From assembly GCF_019973775.1 (NCBI RefSeq), contig NZ_AP025032.1, forward strand, positions 4,768,501-4,832,500: 64,000 nucleotides of DNA, read 5' to 3'. Made by a program: the position numbers and the translations under genes. Below the pieces are notes generated by a model. The model worked only from the letters and a program-made list of their open reading frames with translations. It ran no database searches and was not told the origin of the DNA. The DNA is from Aureimonas sp. SA4125 (GTDB lineage Bacteria; Pseudomonadota; Alphaproteobacteria; Rhizobiales; Rhizobiaceae). Below are positions 19,545 through 27,416 of the stretch, piece after piece (the stretch's first letter is position 1; each line of letters starts with the position of its first letter).

Positions 19545-19990
19545 CGTCCGACCTCTCTTTGGATGGCCTCTAAAATGCCGGCAATATCGTTAACGAAACA
19601 TTAAGGAACGGCGCCCGGCACGACTATCACCTTGCTGTTGCGGCATAATTGCCGCAGGCGACAAGCCTGGCGATAGCCGCGAATCCGTCCAGCCAGGCGG
19701 TGCGCCTGCGCTCTTCGGGAACGTTCCGCCCTCCGGCGGCAGGAACCGGCTGCGGCTTATGCTTGCGGCGGGAAATCGCTTCACCCCTCGCGGAAAGCCC
19801 TGAACCTGCCGGTGGGCGTTAGCCCGGACCGGACGGGGCCTTGCGGCGACCGGATCGGTGCCGGGCGCCGGAAATGTCGGTCAGCCGGGCTCTGGAGCGA
19901 GGGCAGGACCGTGCAGCAGACTAAGGAAGTAATCTGAACCCATCATCGCCCGGGTGCATTCCTTGGGTCCAACCCCCGAAGGAGAGATCC
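19545..19990. other. 446-bp intergenic region
   Basis: No gene is supported. It holds an AT-rich patch (TCGTTAACGAAACATTAAGG near 19588-19607) that could carry the promoter of the minus-strand gene, and a small palindrome GGAACGTTCC near 19720. The end carries the GAAGGAGAG ribosome site of the ferritin-like gene. Confidence 0.4.
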
Positions 19991-20431
19991 ATGGTGACGA
20001 CAGTCGGTACCGAAACCACTTTCGAGAAACTCGTTCAGAACCTTCTCGTTCTCGAGCACGACGCCATCGCGGCCTATGACAGCACCATCGCCAAGCTCGA
20101 CAACGAGACTTCGCGCACCAAGATCGCCGAGTTCAAGGACGATCACGTGGCGCACGTCGCCGAACTGACGCGGATGGCCGGAACCCTCGGCGTGGACGCG
20201 CCGACCGAAGGCGATCTCAAGCAGTATCTGACGACGGGCAAGGTCGCTCTCGCCTCGATCATCGGAGACGGCGCCATCCTGAAGGCGATGTCGACGAACG
20301 AGATCGAGACCAAGATGGCCTACGACCACGCCGCCAAGAACGCCGCGGCGCCGGCCGATGCGCAGGCCTATTTCCGCAAGGCGTATGATGACGAGAGCCG
20401 TCACAAGGCCTGGATGGACGCGAACGCCTGA
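19991..20431 (+). CDS. ferritin-like four-helix protein (DUF2383/rubrerythrin-like)
   Basis: A 146-residue ferritin-like protein. Four predicted helices carry the paired carboxylate-histidine pattern LEHDAIAAYDSTI (near residues 21-33) and EFKDDHVAHVAEL (near 47-59), repeated as EIETKMAYDHA and DESRHKAWMD in the second half; these could form a di-metal site. Related proteins occur next to stress genes and may handle iron or oxidative stress, but the activity is not established. ATG 19991 has a strong GAAGGAGAG site. It converges with the YciE/YciF-like gene and shares a terminator hairpin with it. Confidence 0.75.
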   Translation: MVTTVGTETTFEKLVQNLLVLEHDAIAAYDSTIAKLDNETSRTKIAEFKDDHVAHVAELTRMAGTLGVDAPTEGDLKQYLTTGKVALASIIGDGAILKAMSTNEIETKMAYDHAAKNAAAPADAQAYFRKAYDDESRHKAWMDANA

Positions 20432-20489
20432 TCTGGCGGACGTCACGTTTTCCGCGGGACTTTCCTGCGGAAGACGTTTGGAGACGAAG

Positions 20490-20520
20490 AGGCCCGCCGC
20501 ATCGCTGCAGCGGGCCTCCT
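20490..20520. terminator. bidirectional terminator hairpin between convergent genes
   Basis: AGGCCCGC (20490-20497) and GCGGGCCT (20510-20517) form a perfect 8-bp stem with a 12-base loop, between the convergent ferritin-like genes. T runs are weak on both sides. Confidence 0.6.
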
Positions 20521-20539
20521 GCTATGGGGTGGAGAGCGA

Positions 20540-21052
20540 TCAGGCGGCCTTGGCCTTGGCGCCGCTCTTGCCCTTCGGCATCGAGGCGTTGGCGATCTGC
20601 GTCAGCAGTTCGTCGGTCTTCTTCTCTTCCTGCAGGGTCGCGTCGAGAAGCGCCGCCGCCTCGTCGTAGCCAAGCTTGGTCGCCCAGGTCTTCAGAAGGC
20701 CGTAGCGGGCGATCTCGTAGTGCTCGAGCGCCTGTGCGCAGCCGATCAGCACGTCGTCGCTCGCCTCGGTGCCCGCGAAATCCTCGAGATCCTCGTCCAT
20801 CTCGTTCATCAGGCCGACAGTCGCCTCGCAGGTCTTGGCGCGGGGCGTCTTGCCGATCAGCTCGAAGACCTGCGCCAGACGCTCGACCTGGTTCTGCGAT
20901 TCTTCGCCATGGGTCTTGAAGGCCGCCTGCAGCTCGGGCGACTGCGCCGCCTTGGCAGCCTTCTTCTGCGCCTTCACCGAGGCCTTCTCAGCGTAGTAGA
21001 CGTCCTTGAGGGTCTCGTAGAAGGCGTCTTCGAGGGTCTTTTCCTTGGCCAT
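20540..21052 (-). CDS. YciE/YciF-type ferroxidase family protein (DUF892)
   Basis: A 170-residue four-helix protein. MAKEKTLEDAFYETLKDVYYAEK at the start and ALEHYEIARYGLLKTWA near residues 110-126 are the DUF892 signatures; the latter carries the E-x-x-H/E-x-x-R metal-ligand pattern. Members are induced by general stress in many proteobacteria. The C-terminus is Lys/Ala-rich (PKGKSGAKAKAA). ATG 21052 is chosen by homology; a longer frame to 21142 lacks similarity. A general-stress-like promoter lies 50 bp upstream. Confidence 0.83.
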   Translation of the reverse strand: MAKEKTLEDAFYETLKDVYYAEKASVKAQKKAAKAAQSPELQAAFKTHGEESQNQVERLAQVFELIGKTPRAKTCEATVGLMNEMDEDLEDFAGTEASDDVLIGCAQALEHYEIARYGLLKTWATKLGYDEAAALLDATLQEEKKTDELLTQIANASMPKGKSGAKAKAA

Positions 21053-21101
21053 GTGAAATCTCCGTGATCGTCGCCGCAAAACGCGGCCGATGGACTCGCA
21101 G

Positions 21102-21127
21102 AAGCATCCAATGGGCGTCGCGGTTCC
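21102..21127 (-). promoter_or_regulatory. candidate general-stress promoter of the DUF892 gene
   Basis: On the minus strand GGAAC (21127-21123), 19 bases, then TT (21103-21102). The TT lies 50 bp before the ATG at 21052. Confidence 0.5.
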
Positions 21128-21266
21128 CGGTTTGCCGGCCACTTCTCGCTTGGCACCCTACCGATTCAGCGGCGTGCCCGTGCTGCTGCCGCCATCGCGT
21201 CCTCGGCTTCCCGCCGCGACTCGGAGCCGGCTGGCGTCTTCCAGGACGGATGGGCGAGCTGAGCGG

Positions 21267-21291
21267 GGAACCAAGCGTTTGCAGCGCACTT
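21267..21291 (+). promoter_or_regulatory. candidate general-stress promoter of glgX
   Basis: GGAAC at 21267-21271, 18 bases, TT at 21290-21291, 36 bp before the TTG start of glgX. It is back-to-back with the site for the divergent DUF892 gene. Confidence 0.5.
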
Positions 21292-21326
21292 AACCCGGCA
21301 CGTTCCTCCCGCACGCGAGATCCCCC

Positions 21327-23615
21327 TTGAGCCAGTCGTCCACCGCCATCAACGCCTTTCCTTCTACGCCCCGCGCCCGTCGTTCCCGGATCGAGACCGG
21401 CCGCCCGTTTCCCCTCGGCGCGACCTGGGACGGGCGCGGCGTCAACTTCGCCATCTTCTCGGCCAATGCCACGAGGGTCGAGCTCTGCCTGTTCGATATT
21501 CTCGGCGAGCGCGAGGTCGAGCGCATCGAAATGCCGGAATATACCAGCGAGGTCTTCCACGGCTATCTGCCCGAGGCCCGTCCCGGTCAGGTCTACGGCT
21601 ATCGGGTGCATGGTCCGTACGAGCCCGACGTCGGGCACCGGTTCAATCCGAACAAGCTCCTCCTCGATCCCTATGCCAAGCAGCATCTCGGCGAGGTGAA
21701 GTGGGATCCGGCGCTGTTTGGCTACACGATCGGCTCGCCCGACGGCGATCTCTCCTTTGACGAGCGCGACAGCGCCGCCTTCGTGCCAAAATCGCGCGTC
21801 GTCGACGAGGCCTTCACCTGGGGCGATGAGCGCCGTCCGAATGTCCCGTGGGAGCGGACGATCTTCTACGAGACCCACGTGAAGGGTTTCACCCAGCGCC
21901 ATCCCTCGGTTTCCGACGCCGATCGCGGCAAGTTCGCCGGCCTGATGAACCCGGATGTCATCGCCTATATTCGCAGCCTCGGCGTCACCTCGGTGGAATT
22001 CATGCCCGTCCACTCCTTCGTCGACGACAGCTACCTCGTCGAAAAGGGGCTGAGAAACTACTGGGGCTACAACACGCTCGGCTTCTTCGCGCCGGACCCG
22101 CGCTATCTCGCCAGCCCCTTCGTCAACGAATTCAAGGAAATGGTCTCGACCTTCCACCACGCCGGCATCGAGGTGATCCTTGACGTCGTCTACAACCACA
22201 CGGCCGAAGGCAATGAGAACGGCCCGACGCTGTCCTTCAAGGGCATCGACAATGCGAGCTACTACCGGCTGATGCCGGGCGAGCCGCGCTACTACATCAA
22301 CGACACGGGCACCGGGAATACCGTCAATACCAGCCACCCCCGCGTCATGCAGATGGTGACGGACAGCCTGCGCTACTGGGCCGGCGAGATGCGGGTGGAC
22401 GGATTCCGCTTCGACCTCGCGACGATTTTGGCCCGCGAGCCGAACGGCTTCAGCGAGGAGTCGAGCTTCCTCCACGCCTGCCAGCAGGATCCGCTGCTGA
22501 GCCAGGTGAAGCTCGTTGCCGAACCCTGGGACTGCGGTCCCGGCGGCTACCAGGTCGGGCGGTTCCCGCCCGGCTGGGCCGAGTGGAACGACGGCTACCG
22601 CGACACCGTCCGCTCCTTCTGGCGTGGCGACGAAGGCAAGGTCGCGGCCGTGGTCTCGAAGATCAGCGCCTCGGCCGATCTCTTCGACAAGCGCGGTCGC
22701 AAGCCTTGGGCCTCGGTCAATTTCCTCACCGCGCATGACGGCTTCACGCTCCACGACCTCGTCTGTTTCAACGACAAGCACAATGAGGCGAACGGCGAGG
22801 ACAACCGCGACGGCCACTCCCACAATCTCTCGAACAACTACGGCGTCGAGGGCCTGTCGGATGATCCCGAGCTGAACGAGCTGCGCTTCCGCCAGCTGCG
22901 CAACTTCTTCGGCACCCTCATGTTTTCGCGTGGCACGCCGATGATCCTGGCCGGTGACGAGTTCGCCCGCACCCAGAACGGCAACAACAATGCCTACGCC
23001 CAGGACAACGAGATCGGCTGGATCGACTGGGATGTCACGCCGGAGGGCGTCGGCCTGGCGGAGTTCGTGAAGAAGCTGATCATGGTCCGCCAGTCGCTGC
23101 CGATGTTGCGGCGAGGGCGCTTCCTGCACGGTACCTACGACGAGGAGCTCGGCGTCAAGGACGTGGCCTGGCTGGCGACATCCGGCGAGGAAATGTCGGA
23201 AGCCGAATGGAGCGATTCCGGCACCCGCTGCTTCGGCGTGCTCCTCGACGGACGCGCCCAGTCGGAAGGCATCCGCCGCCCCGGCAACGACGCGACGATG
23301 CTGATGATCCTCAACGCCCACCACGACGTGGTGAACTTCGTCCTGCCGGAAGCCGCCGGTGGCCGGCGCTGGCGGTGCGTCATCGATACCAACCTTCCCG
23401 ACCGCGAGGAACTCGAGCCGTTCGATTTCGGGACCGAATACATGATGACGGGCCGCTCCTTCCTCGTCTTCCTGTTGGAGCCGGCAAAGGGCGACGCCTC
23501 GACCGAGGCGGCGCGACGTTCTTTCGTCCATGTCAGCGAGACTTTTCTTCAGGCCTCGATTGACCGCGTCCATTTCGTCGCCGCATCTCCCGAGGGGGAT
23601 CGGCCGGCGGAATGA
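21327..23615 (+). CDS. glgX: glycogen debranching enzyme GlgX (GH13)
   Basis: A 762-residue isoamylase-type enzyme that hydrolyses alpha-1,6 branches of phosphorylase-trimmed glycogen. An N-terminal CBM48 domain (about residues 25-130, PLGATWDGRGVNFAIFSANA) precedes the GH13 barrel. The four GH13 motifs are present: DVVYNHTAEG near 284-293, GFRFDLA near 358-364 (nucleophile Asp), AEPWD near 398-402 (acid/base Glu), and FLTAHDG near 466-472. The start is TTG at 21327, the only start codon after the in-frame stop at 21291; the ribosome site is weak. It stands alone, without glgB/glgA/glgC nearby. Confidence 0.92.
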   Translation: MSQSSTAINAFPSTPRARRSRIETGRPFPLGATWDGRGVNFAIFSANATRVELCLFDILGEREVERIEMPEYTSEVFHGYLPEARPGQVYGYRVHGPYEPDVGHRFNPNKLLLDPYAKQHLGEVKWDPALFGYTIGSPDGDLSFDERDSAAFVPKSRVVDEAFTWGDERRPNVPWERTIFYETHVKGFTQRHPSVSDADRGKFAGLMNPDVIAYIRSLGVTSVEFMPVHSFVDDSYLVEKGLRNYWGYNTLGFFAPDPRYLASPFVNEFKEMVSTFHHAGIEVILDVVYNHTAEGNENGPTLSFKGIDNASYYRLMPGEPRYYINDTGTGNTVNTSHPRVMQMVTDSLRYWAGEMRVDGFRFDLATILAREPNGFSEESSFLHACQQDPLLSQVKLVAEPWDCGPGGYQVGRFPPGWAEWNDGYRDTVRSFWRGDEGKVAAVVSKISASADLFDKRGRKPWASVNFLTAHDGFTLHDLVCFNDKHNEANGEDNRDGHSHNLSNNYGVEGLSDDPELNELRFRQLRNFFGTLMFSRGTPMILAGDEFARTQNGNNNAYAQDNEIGWIDWDVTPEGVGLAEFVKKLIMVRQSLPMLRRGRFLHGTYDEELGVKDVAWLATSGEEMSEAEWSDSGTRCFGVLLDGRAQSEGIRRPGNDATMLMILNAHHDVVNFVLPEAAGGRRWRCVIDTNLPDREELEPFDFGTEYMMTGRSFLVFLLEPAKGDASTEAARRSFVHVSETFLQASIDRVHFVAASPEGDRPAE

Positions 23616-23738
23616 CGCAGGCACTCGGGACGTCCCGGGCGCGAGTCGGGCGGCGGCATGACAAGTCAGCTGTCAGGTACCGCCCGGCATGTCCCGGGTG
23701 ACATCCGGAAGAACACGTCGCGGCTGTGTTTTACTTCA

Positions 23739-23763
23739 GGAACTGTCGTGGCGTGCTGCCGTT
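23739..23763 (+). promoter_or_regulatory. strong general-stress promoter match
   Basis: GGAAC at 23739-23743, 18 bases, and TT at 23762-23763, with the -10 reading CGTT as in the best EcfG promoters. It is 37 bp before the ATG at 23800. Confidence 0.6.
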
Positions 23764-23799
23764 TCCTCGATTGTGGGCAATAACAAAGGGACTACTGGG

Positions 23800-24393
23800 A
23801 TGAAACGGATTTCCTCTCTCTTTATCGCAGCGACCATGACGGCAGCCGCCACGGCTCCTGCCTTTGCCGACTGCGCGGCTGACATTGCTTCCCTCAAGGC
23901 GAAGGAGACCACGGCATCGACGACGGCCGAGGGCGGCAAGACCACGAATTTCGACGCTTCAGCCGGCTCGGCGATGGCGCCGAGCACAGGTCCCATCTCC
24001 AAGGACGGCACCGTCGCGCCTCTTGGCACGGCCGACGCCGCTGCCCCGGCGGCGGGGGATGCATCGTCCACAGCGGCGACCTCTGCAACGGCGGCAACGC
24101 CTTCAACGGAGGCGACTGCCTCCGCGAGCGGCGGCACGACCACGACGCCCGGACAGTCGGCGACGGGCGGCGAGATCTCGAAGGATGGCAGCTCAGCGCC
24201 GCTGGAGACGGCTTCCGGCGGAACCGGTGCACAGATCGCGACGTCCGGCCAGGATGTCGCCTCGCAGCAGTCGGGTCAGGCACCGGCGGCAAGTTCTGCC
24301 GAGGTGACCGCCGCTCTCGAGAAGGCTCAGACCGCTGCCGATGCCGGCGACGAGGCGGCATGCCAGGCGGCGCTCAAGCCTATCATGGGCTGA
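23800..24393 (+). CDS. exported Ala/Thr/Ser-rich protein with SKDG repeats
   Basis: A 197-residue protein with a signal peptide (MKRISSLFIAATMTAAATAPAFA) and a cysteine just after the cleavage site (DCAADIASL). The middle is low-complexity Ala/Thr/Ser/Gly and holds two copies of a short motif, GPISKDGTVAPLGTA and GEISKDGSSAPLETA, about 75 residues apart. The end (AALEKAQTAADAGDEAACQAALKPI) is helical with a second cysteine that could pair with the first. Function unknown; probably periplasmic. ATG 23800 follows AAAGGG. Stress-type promoter and a strong terminator frame it as a single-gene unit. Confidence 0.7.
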   Translation: MKRISSLFIAATMTAAATAPAFADCAADIASLKAKETTASTTAEGGKTTNFDASAGSAMAPSTGPISKDGTVAPLGTADAAAPAAGDASSTAATSATAATPSTEATASASGGTTTTPGQSATGGEISKDGSSAPLETASGGTGAQIATSGQDVASQQSGQAPAASSAEVTAALEKAQTAADAGDEAACQAALKPIMG

Positions 24394-24528
24394 GCTTGGT
24401 CTGATCTGCCTGAAGTCCGTGGCAGCGTTTGGCGATGGCTCCGGCGGGGGGAGCGGCCCATGCCACTCCTCGCCGGACTGGCACATCGGTCCCGCTGACC
24501 CCAGTCGGTCGGCACGACGCAACGACCA

Positions 24529-24557
24529 GGGCGGGTCCCAAGGATCCGCCCTTCTTT
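24529..24557 (+). terminator. rho-independent terminator
   Basis: GGGCGGGTCC (24529-24538), loop CAA, GGATCCGCCC (24542-24551), then TTCTTT: a 10-bp stem with one G-T wobble. It is 136 bp after the stop at 24393. The remaining parts of the 24394-24747 gap show nothing else. Confidence 0.85.
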
Positions 24558-24747
24558 ATGAATTTCAGAACGCATCCATGACGATCGGCCGGTCCGTCCT
24601 TGAGACCCCTTGGGAAATCCGATTCGATTGAGCGGGGAGCGCTTTCGCCTGAGGACCCCGAGCGTTCGGGGCCTCGGACGCGTCCATACCGTCCATCGGC
24701 GACATCACGGCGATCGGGCTGCTGGCGCAGGCGCAGTTCAGCGAGAG

Positions 24748-24972
24748 TCAGTCGCGGGGCTTCAGCGGGGTGATTCCACCCTCGTCATTGTCCGGAATGG
24801 CCCCGGCTTCGCTGTCCGTCGTGGCATTGGCCAGAGCCTCGGCATGGAAGTCCGGGTCGGGCGAATCCTTTGCCCCGACGAGGGTGTCCGAAGGACGCGG
24901 CGTTTGGCCTGCCTCCGGCACCCTGTCGTTTTCGGTTGCCGAGTTCCGGGAGAAGACGTGCGGGTCTGTCAT
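24748..24972 (-). CDS. small acidic hypothetical protein, 74 residues
   Basis: A hydrophilic, probably disordered protein (MTDPHVFSRNSATENDRV...GGITPLKPRD) rich in Asp, Glu, Ala and Pro, without membrane segments or known domain. The ATG at 24972 has an ideal AAAGGAA site five bases upstream; a longer start at 25011 lacks one. A general-stress-like promoter lies 47 bp upstream. Such small hydrophilic proteins are frequent in stress regulons, but no function can be assigned. Confidence 0.6.
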   Translation of the reverse strand: MTDPHVFSRNSATENDRVPEAGQTPRPSDTLVGAKDSPDPDFHAEALANATTDSEAGAIPDNDEGGITPLKPRD

Positions 24973-25018
24973 GGAATTTCCTTTGGCGGCGCGCCGTTTG
25001 CGCTCGTTCATCTGGGAT

Positions 25019-25043
25019 AACCGCAGGTCGCGCGAAGTGTTCC
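25019..25043 (-). promoter_or_regulatory. candidate general-stress promoter
   Basis: On the minus strand GGAAC (25043-25039), 18 bases, TT (25020-25019), 47 bp before the ATG at 24972. Between this site and the NUDIX gene (25044-25464) I see no gene. Confidence 0.5.
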
Positions 25044-25464
25044 GGTCGCAGACCGGTCGCAGCCGAACGCCGATGGAAAGCTACGGGCACGGCGGCTGGA
25101 GCCATGACTTCGCTCATGCCGATCCTGACGACAGGTCACAAGTACTGCGCCGGCTTATTAACTTCTGCTGCGGGCTGGGCCGACGAGCGCTGCTGCCCAG
25201 CGGCCTGCTGGAGTTTTCCGCTGCCCCGCAGCCAATGTCCGGCCGACGCGTCCATGCGCCGTTGGCGCGCGTGCCCGACGACGGATCGCAGACTTCGGCC
25301 GGCTCGCGCCATCGAGGCAACCAGCCTTTTTACCTGGACGCCGGACTTTGCCTGTCGGCGCGTCGGATCGGGGGAGGCAGGGGGCCCGTCGTAGCCGGTG
25401 TCGCCGGACGGCGGAGCAGCCGAGTGCGCCCGCCTGCCCGCGGGCCCGATCGTCTATGCGAGAG

Positions 25465-25917
25465 CTAAGCGGTGAGACGCGACAGAAATGCGCGGGTGTC
25501 GGGCCGGGCGATAACAGACTCGATCAGCGTGATCAGGTCCGGTTCCTGAACCATCCCGGCGGCATCCTTCGCGTCGATCCAGCAAAGATCCCTTTGGCCC
25601 TTTTCCTTCCATGCGCCGAGCTGCCCTTCGACGCCCATCAGGAAGACGCTGACCGAGGTGAGCCGGAAATCGCGCTTGGTGCGACGCCAATAGGTGTACC
25701 GGCCGACGGCATTCTTCAGCACCCGTCCCTTGAGGCCCGCTTCCTCTTCGGCCTCCTTGGCCGCGGCCCGGTGATCCTTGAGGCCCTTCATCGACCAGCC
25801 CTTGGGAATGATCCAGCGGCGCGTTTCCCGCGAGGTCACGAGAAGCAACTCGATGACGCCGGCTTCCGTCAGCCGCATCGGCAGCGCCGCGACCTGACGT
25901 CCTGACTTAGCGCCCAT
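25465..25917 (-). CDS. NUDIX hydrolase
   Basis: A 150-residue NUDIX protein resembling the diphosphoinositol-polyphosphate/Ap(n)A-type group. The NUDIX box spans about residues 40-62 and reads GWSMKG...KEAEEEAGL: the core REUXEEXGU is present as KEAEEEAGL, while the first conserved Glu (position 7 of the box) is Leu, a change seen in this subgroup. WRRTKRDFRLTSVSVFLM forms the next strands. The likely role is hydrolysis of a nucleoside-diphosphate-linked compound; substrate unknown. ATG 25917 assumed. Confidence 0.8.
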   Translation of the reverse strand: MGAKSGRQVAALPMRLTEAGVIELLLVTSRETRRWIIPKGWSMKGLKDHRAAAKEAEEEAGLKGRVLKNAVGRYTYWRRTKRDFRLTSVSVFLMGVEGQLGAWKEKGQRDLCWIDAKDAAGMVQEPDLITLIESVIARPDTRAFLSRLTA

Positions 25918-25974
25918 GGCGACACGGGGCCTTCGTCCCGGACGGCTGACCGCCTGTGTCGGGATCGGCCAACC

Positions 25975-26154
25975 TCACCGCCGTCTCGACCCGATACGCT
26001 TGCCGTCCTGTCCGAAGGCATGCAGCGCGGCGGCGGCGAAGAAGATCCCGGCGGGCTCGAGGCCGGCGATCATGGGCAGAAGCGTGAATTTTCCGCAGCC
26101 GGACGGTCCGACGAGGACGAGAGTCTCGCCGTCCGCGATGTCGCACGAGATGCC
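25975..26154 (-). pseudogene. collapsed MalK/UgpC-type ABC ATPase remnant
   Basis: In one frame the minus strand reads [20 protein letters not shown], then [13 protein letters not shown], the N-terminal strand and Walker A region of a sugar-importer ATPase. It jumps directly into [12 protein letters not shown], which looks like the extreme C-terminus of the same family (LHLFDADGKRI). About 300 residues are missing between. The Walker A Ser is Phe (GKFT). No start codon or signature motif remains, so it is dead. Confidence 0.75.
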
Positions 26155-26184
26155 GCGCCCGGTGTCCTTCTCGTCGCAGCTTGC

Positions 26185-26282
26185 GACTCGACGAGGCCCT
26201 TGACGAACCCTCGCTGCCTGAGAAGCACGGCGAGAACCGGTGGCAGGATCGCGTAGATCGCCGTCACCATCACGAGTTCCAC
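26185..26282 (-). pseudogene. ABC sugar permease C-terminal remnant
   Basis: The minus strand encodes [19 protein letters not shown] then [14 protein letters not shown], the last transmembrane helix and tail typical of MalG-type permeases (usual ending RYFVKGLTAGAVKG). It breaks off before the ATPase remnant, which is in another frame. It lies 88 bp beyond the lactonase gene and suggests a lost sugar importer of this locus. Confidence 0.65.
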
Positions 26283-26369
26283 GGCGTCTGCGCAGGGCGA
26301 TTCCCGGCGACAGAGGCCCGCTCGTCAGGCCGATCAGGCGCAGGCCGGACGCTCGGCAGGTCACTGATG

Positions 26370-27251
26370 TCATTCGGCGGACGTTGCCGGCACCCGGCGT
26401 TCCCCCAAGCCGTAGAAGCGAACCGCGTTCGCCCCGAAGATGGCTGCCATCCCGTCCGGGCCGAAATGGCGGCCGAGCAGGGCGCGGGCGGCATTGCTGA
26501 CGTCGCCGTAGGTCGCGGCGAGTGTCGACACCGGCCAGTCGCTGCCGAACATCAGCCGGTCCGCGCCGAAGACAGCGGCGACGTGGTCGACGAACGGTTC
26601 CAGGTCGGCCAGCGCCCAGTCGGCCCTGGCTTCCGTCACCATGCCGGAGACCTTGCAGGAGACGTTGGGAAAGGCGGCGACGGCGGCAATATGCTCCCGC
26701 CACGGGTCGAGGGTGCCCGCGGCGATCGCCGGCTTGGAGATGTGGTCGACGACGGCGCGAAGGCCGGGCGTCGCCTCCAGCGCTTCCACCACGTGCGGCA
26801 GGTGGCGCGGGAAGGTGAGGATGTCGAAGGCCAGACCCGCCTCCGCCACCGCGGCAAGGCTTTGGAGCACCCTCGGCCGCAGGATCCAGGCGTCGTCGTC
26901 GAGATCTTGCAGCATGGGTCGCAGGCCGACGAACCACGGGTTCTGGCGGAAATGGCCGAGCCGTTCCGGAAAGGCGGCGTCGTCCATGTCGAGCCAGCCG
27001 ACGACGCCGGCGATGAAGTCGGTCTCGGCGGCAAGCGCGAGCAGGAACTCGGTCTCCGCCTCGGTTTCCGCCGCCTGGACCACCACGGTGCGGTCGATGC
27101 CGGCGCGGGCCATCAGCGGGCGCAACTCGTCCGGAAGAAAATCGCGCAGCAGCGGCGCGACATGCGGCCCCATCCAGCCGTAATCGCCGCGGTCGATTTT
27201 CCAGAAATGCTGGTGGCTGTCGACCGTCATGCCACTGCCGCTCATGCTCAT
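26370..27251 (-). CDS. amidohydrolase-family lactonase, L-fuconolactonase/L-rhamnonolactonase-like
   Basis: About 293 residues, amidohydrolase-2 barrel. The first metal site [17 protein letters not shown] lies near residues 11-27, VDHISKPAI near 167 carries the second conserved histidine, and FGSDWPVS near 253 supplies the catalytic Asp. This set is typical of L-fucono-1,5-lactonase and related sugar lactonases. The ATG at 27251 is preferred to the TTG at 27257; a still later ATG (MTVDSHQ) is possible. Together with the aldo/keto reductase upstream on the same strand it would do the first two steps of oxidative L-fucose (or similar 6-deoxysugar) breakdown. A dead ABC transporter lies downstream. 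Confidence 0.8.
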   Translation of the reverse strand: MSMSGSGMTVDSHQHFWKIDRGDYGWMGPHVAPLLRDFLPDELRPLMARAGIDRTVVVQAAETEAETEFLLALAAETDFIAGVVGWLDMDDAAFPERLGHFRQNPWFVGLRPMLQDLDDDAWILRPRVLQSLAAVAEAGLAFDILTFPRHLPHVVEALEATPGLRAVVDHISKPAIAAGTLDPWREHIAAVAAFPNVSCKVSGMVTEARADWALADLEPFVDHVAAVFGADRLMFGSDWPVSTLAATYGDVSNAARALLGRHFGPDGMAAIFGANAVRFYGLGERRVPATSAE

Positions 27252-27416
27252 GGCCAAGAGACACCCTTTCGCGGGAAAATATTGCCGGGGAGCGGGCGCT
27301 CACCGGGTTTGCCGTGGACGCTGTCGTCGGGGATGGCGAGGCGGTGCCCGGTCAGCCGCCGGTTGACGATCGTGGACATGATGAAGCCTTGCGCGAGGAA
27401 GAGGAAGAAGCCGGCG

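Noticed and set aside
19715..19730. GGAACGTTCC palindrome, possible general-stress -35 on either strand
   Set aside because: No TT at 18-19 bases on either strand and too far from the nearest starts.
20988..23624. An 878-codon minus-strand open frame
   Set aside because: Antisense shadow of glgX covering the divergent promoter region as well.
27258..27416. Minus-strand stretch AGFFLFLAQGFIMSTIVNRR between lactonase and aldo/keto reductase
   Set aside because: Looks like a possible membrane-protein remnant, but I could not match it to a permease family with confidence, so it is only mentioned under the neighbouring gene.
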